From CAYQTE01 sp964420285 (GTDB taxonomy: Bacteria; Planctomycetota; Phycisphaerae; Tepidisphaerales; Tepidisphaeraceae): 14,962 nt of DNA. This document shows, piece by piece, positions 14,113-14,962 of the stretch. Within the stretch, counting starts at the first letter, position 1. Each line of letters starts with the position of its first letter. A program made the position numbers and the translations under genes. The notes under the pieces were generated by a model. The model did no database searches, had not been told where the DNA came from, and was given only the letters and a program-made list of their open reading frames with translations. The DNA is taken from the NCBI GenBank assembly GCA_964420285.1, contig CAYQTE010000091.1, positions 1 to 14,962 on the forward strand. Direction: 5' to 3'.

Positions 14113-14178
14113 GTAGGGTCCGCACCGCGGACCTTTGTTTGCCCGATTGCGAATTCCGGTCCGCAGCGCGGACCCTAC
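14113..14178. repeat. Twin-hairpin palindromic repeat (66 bp)
   Basis: Two 21-bp units, 14113-14133 and 14158-14178, are inverted copies of each other (19 of 21 match, differing only in the 3-nt loop). They are separated by 24 bp. Each unit is itself a hairpin with a perfect 7-bp stem GGTCCGC/GCGGACC. The outer ends are GTAGGG/CCCTAC. This is the form of a REP/BIME-like or small MITE-type element. It lies between the orphan XRE gene and the histidine kinase gene. Confidence 0.75.
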
Positions 14179-14281
14179 GAAATCGGAGCCACGGAATCGT
14201 CCAACGCGTTCTTGGCACAATAGCAATATTGTTATCGTCGGCCAGGCGGTCTGGCAAGCTTTGACGGCCAGTTGTGATTGG

Positions 14282-14962
14282 TCAGGCCGGTTCGCTCCGC
14301 TGGGGCTTCGGCCCCTCCGGCGTCGGCAGAATGACGTTGAACGTCGTTCCCTTGCCGGGTTCGCTGGAGACTTCTATCCGGCCATGGTGGGCTTCGACGA
14401 TGTCTTTGCAGATGGCCAGACCCAGGCCGCTGCCGCGGGTTTCGCCTTTTCTGGCGGTGGATTTGGTGGTGAAGAAGGGCTGGAAGATCTTGGCCTGAAG
14501 TTTTTCCGGGATGCCCGGGCCGGTGTCGATGACCTGGATGCGGACCATTTCGTCGCCATCCGGGCCGGCCTTGACGGTGAGCGATCCGCCCTTGCCCAGC
14601 ATGGCCTGGCGGGCGTTAATCATGAGATTCAGCAGCACCTGCTCAAGCTGGACCATATCGCCCAGGACGCGAAGCTCCGGCGGCACATGGATGCGCAAGG
14701 CGATGCCGTCCTTCTGCGGGTCGCGGGCCATCACCAGCAGCACCTCATCGACCACCTTGCGAAGCTCGACCGGCCCAAACCGCGATTCGCCGCGGGCCAA
14801 CGCCAGCATCGACGCGCAGATTTTGCCGGCCTTGTCAGCGCTCTGAAACGCCTTGCTCAACGCCTTGCGGATCAGCTCCATGTCCGGGTTTTCGGACTCA
14901 GCGCTCTGCAGCGCGTATTGGCTGTAACTGACGATGGGGGTCAGCAGATTATTGAACTCATG
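14282..14962 (-). CDS. Sensor histidine kinase, C-terminal part (truncated by window edge)
   Basis: The last 226 residues of a two-component sensor kinase; the N-terminal sensor region lies outside the window. The visible part begins HEFNNLLTPIVSYSQYAL, so the first codon (CAT at 14962-14960 on the - strand) is the phosphoacceptor His of the H-box. The dimerisation helices follow (to about residue 60), then the HATPase domain: N-box LLNLMINARQAM (about 110-121), G1 DTGPGIP (146-152), F-box IFQPFFTTK (159-167), G2 GSGLGLAICKDIVEAHHG (177-194). The H-box and FTTK style resemble NtrB-like kinases, which often pair with NtrC-type or stand-alone regulators. The protein ends soon after the catalytic domain, so no receiver domain is fused at the C-terminus. 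No response regulator is downstream. Confidence 0.93.
   Translation of the reverse strand, partial: HEFNNLLTPIVSYSQYALQSAESENPDMELIRKALSKAFQSADKAGKICASMLALARGESRFGPVELRKVVDEVLLVMARDPQKDGIALRIHVPPELRVLGDMVQLEQVLLNLMINARQAMLGKGGSLTVKAGPDGDEMVRIQVIDTGPGIPEKLQAKIFQPFFTTKSTARKGETRGSGLGLAICKDIVEAHHGRIEVSSEPGKGTTFNVILPTPEGPKPQRSEPA

Noticed and set aside
1..14962. CRISPR arrays, tRNA or rRNA genes, insertion sequences
   Set aside because: No regularly spaced direct repeats, cloverleaf-like sequence, rRNA segment or transposase gene was seen on reading both strands.

Overview
The window is GC-rich bacterial DNA with closely packed genes. The likely source is a planctomycete, probably of class Phycisphaerae. 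This is inferred from the type of housekeeping genes, from Thr/Ala/Pro/Gln-rich 'ATQP' linkers in the exported proteins, and from a GTAGGGTCCGC-type palindromic repeat. No rRNA or other marker here proves it.

Layout. (1) 68-3102, + strand: an M24 Xaa-Pro-type peptidase, then accB and accC, the biotin carrier and biotin carboxylase of acetyl-CoA carboxylase. The three are closely spaced and probably form one operon. (2) 3138-5614: a small accessory island. It holds a DUF433/DUF5615 (PIN-like) toxin-antitoxin pair on the - strand, a divergent DUF6228-like gene, a HigB/HigA-type module on the - strand with a clear promoter and paired operator-like palindromes, and a small unknown + strand gene. 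(3) 5649-6128, - strand: tadA, the tRNA adenosine deaminase. Next comes a roughly 450-bp non-coding stretch that carries a diverged inverted repeat. (4) 6578-12705, + strand: a Gld-type ABC-2 export cluster (ATPase, permease, large membrane-anchored auxiliary protein), a DUF4340 membrane-anchored protein, and queF (queuosine synthesis). All junctions but one are 4-bp ATGA overlaps. (5) 12774-13664, + strand: a lone atpG, the F1 gamma subunit. (6) 13740-14962, - strand: an orphan XRE-family antitoxin-like regulator with a twin-hairpin repeat just upstream of its start, then the C-terminal part of a sensor histidine kinase. The kinase is cut by the window edge exactly at its phosphoacceptor His codon.

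How the genes work together. AccB and AccC carry out the first half-reaction of fatty-acid synthesis. The GldA/F/G-like proteins should form one inner-membrane complex, with the DUF4340 protein as a periplasmic-facing partner; its substrate is unknown. The two toxin-antitoxin modules lie back to back with other accessory genes between core genes, as expected for an insertion hot spot.

I did not find a clearly new multi-gene system. The best leads are the Gld-DUF4340-queF coupling, the higBA promoter/operator layout, the twin-hairpin repeat, and active-site changes in QueF and the PIN-like toxin.
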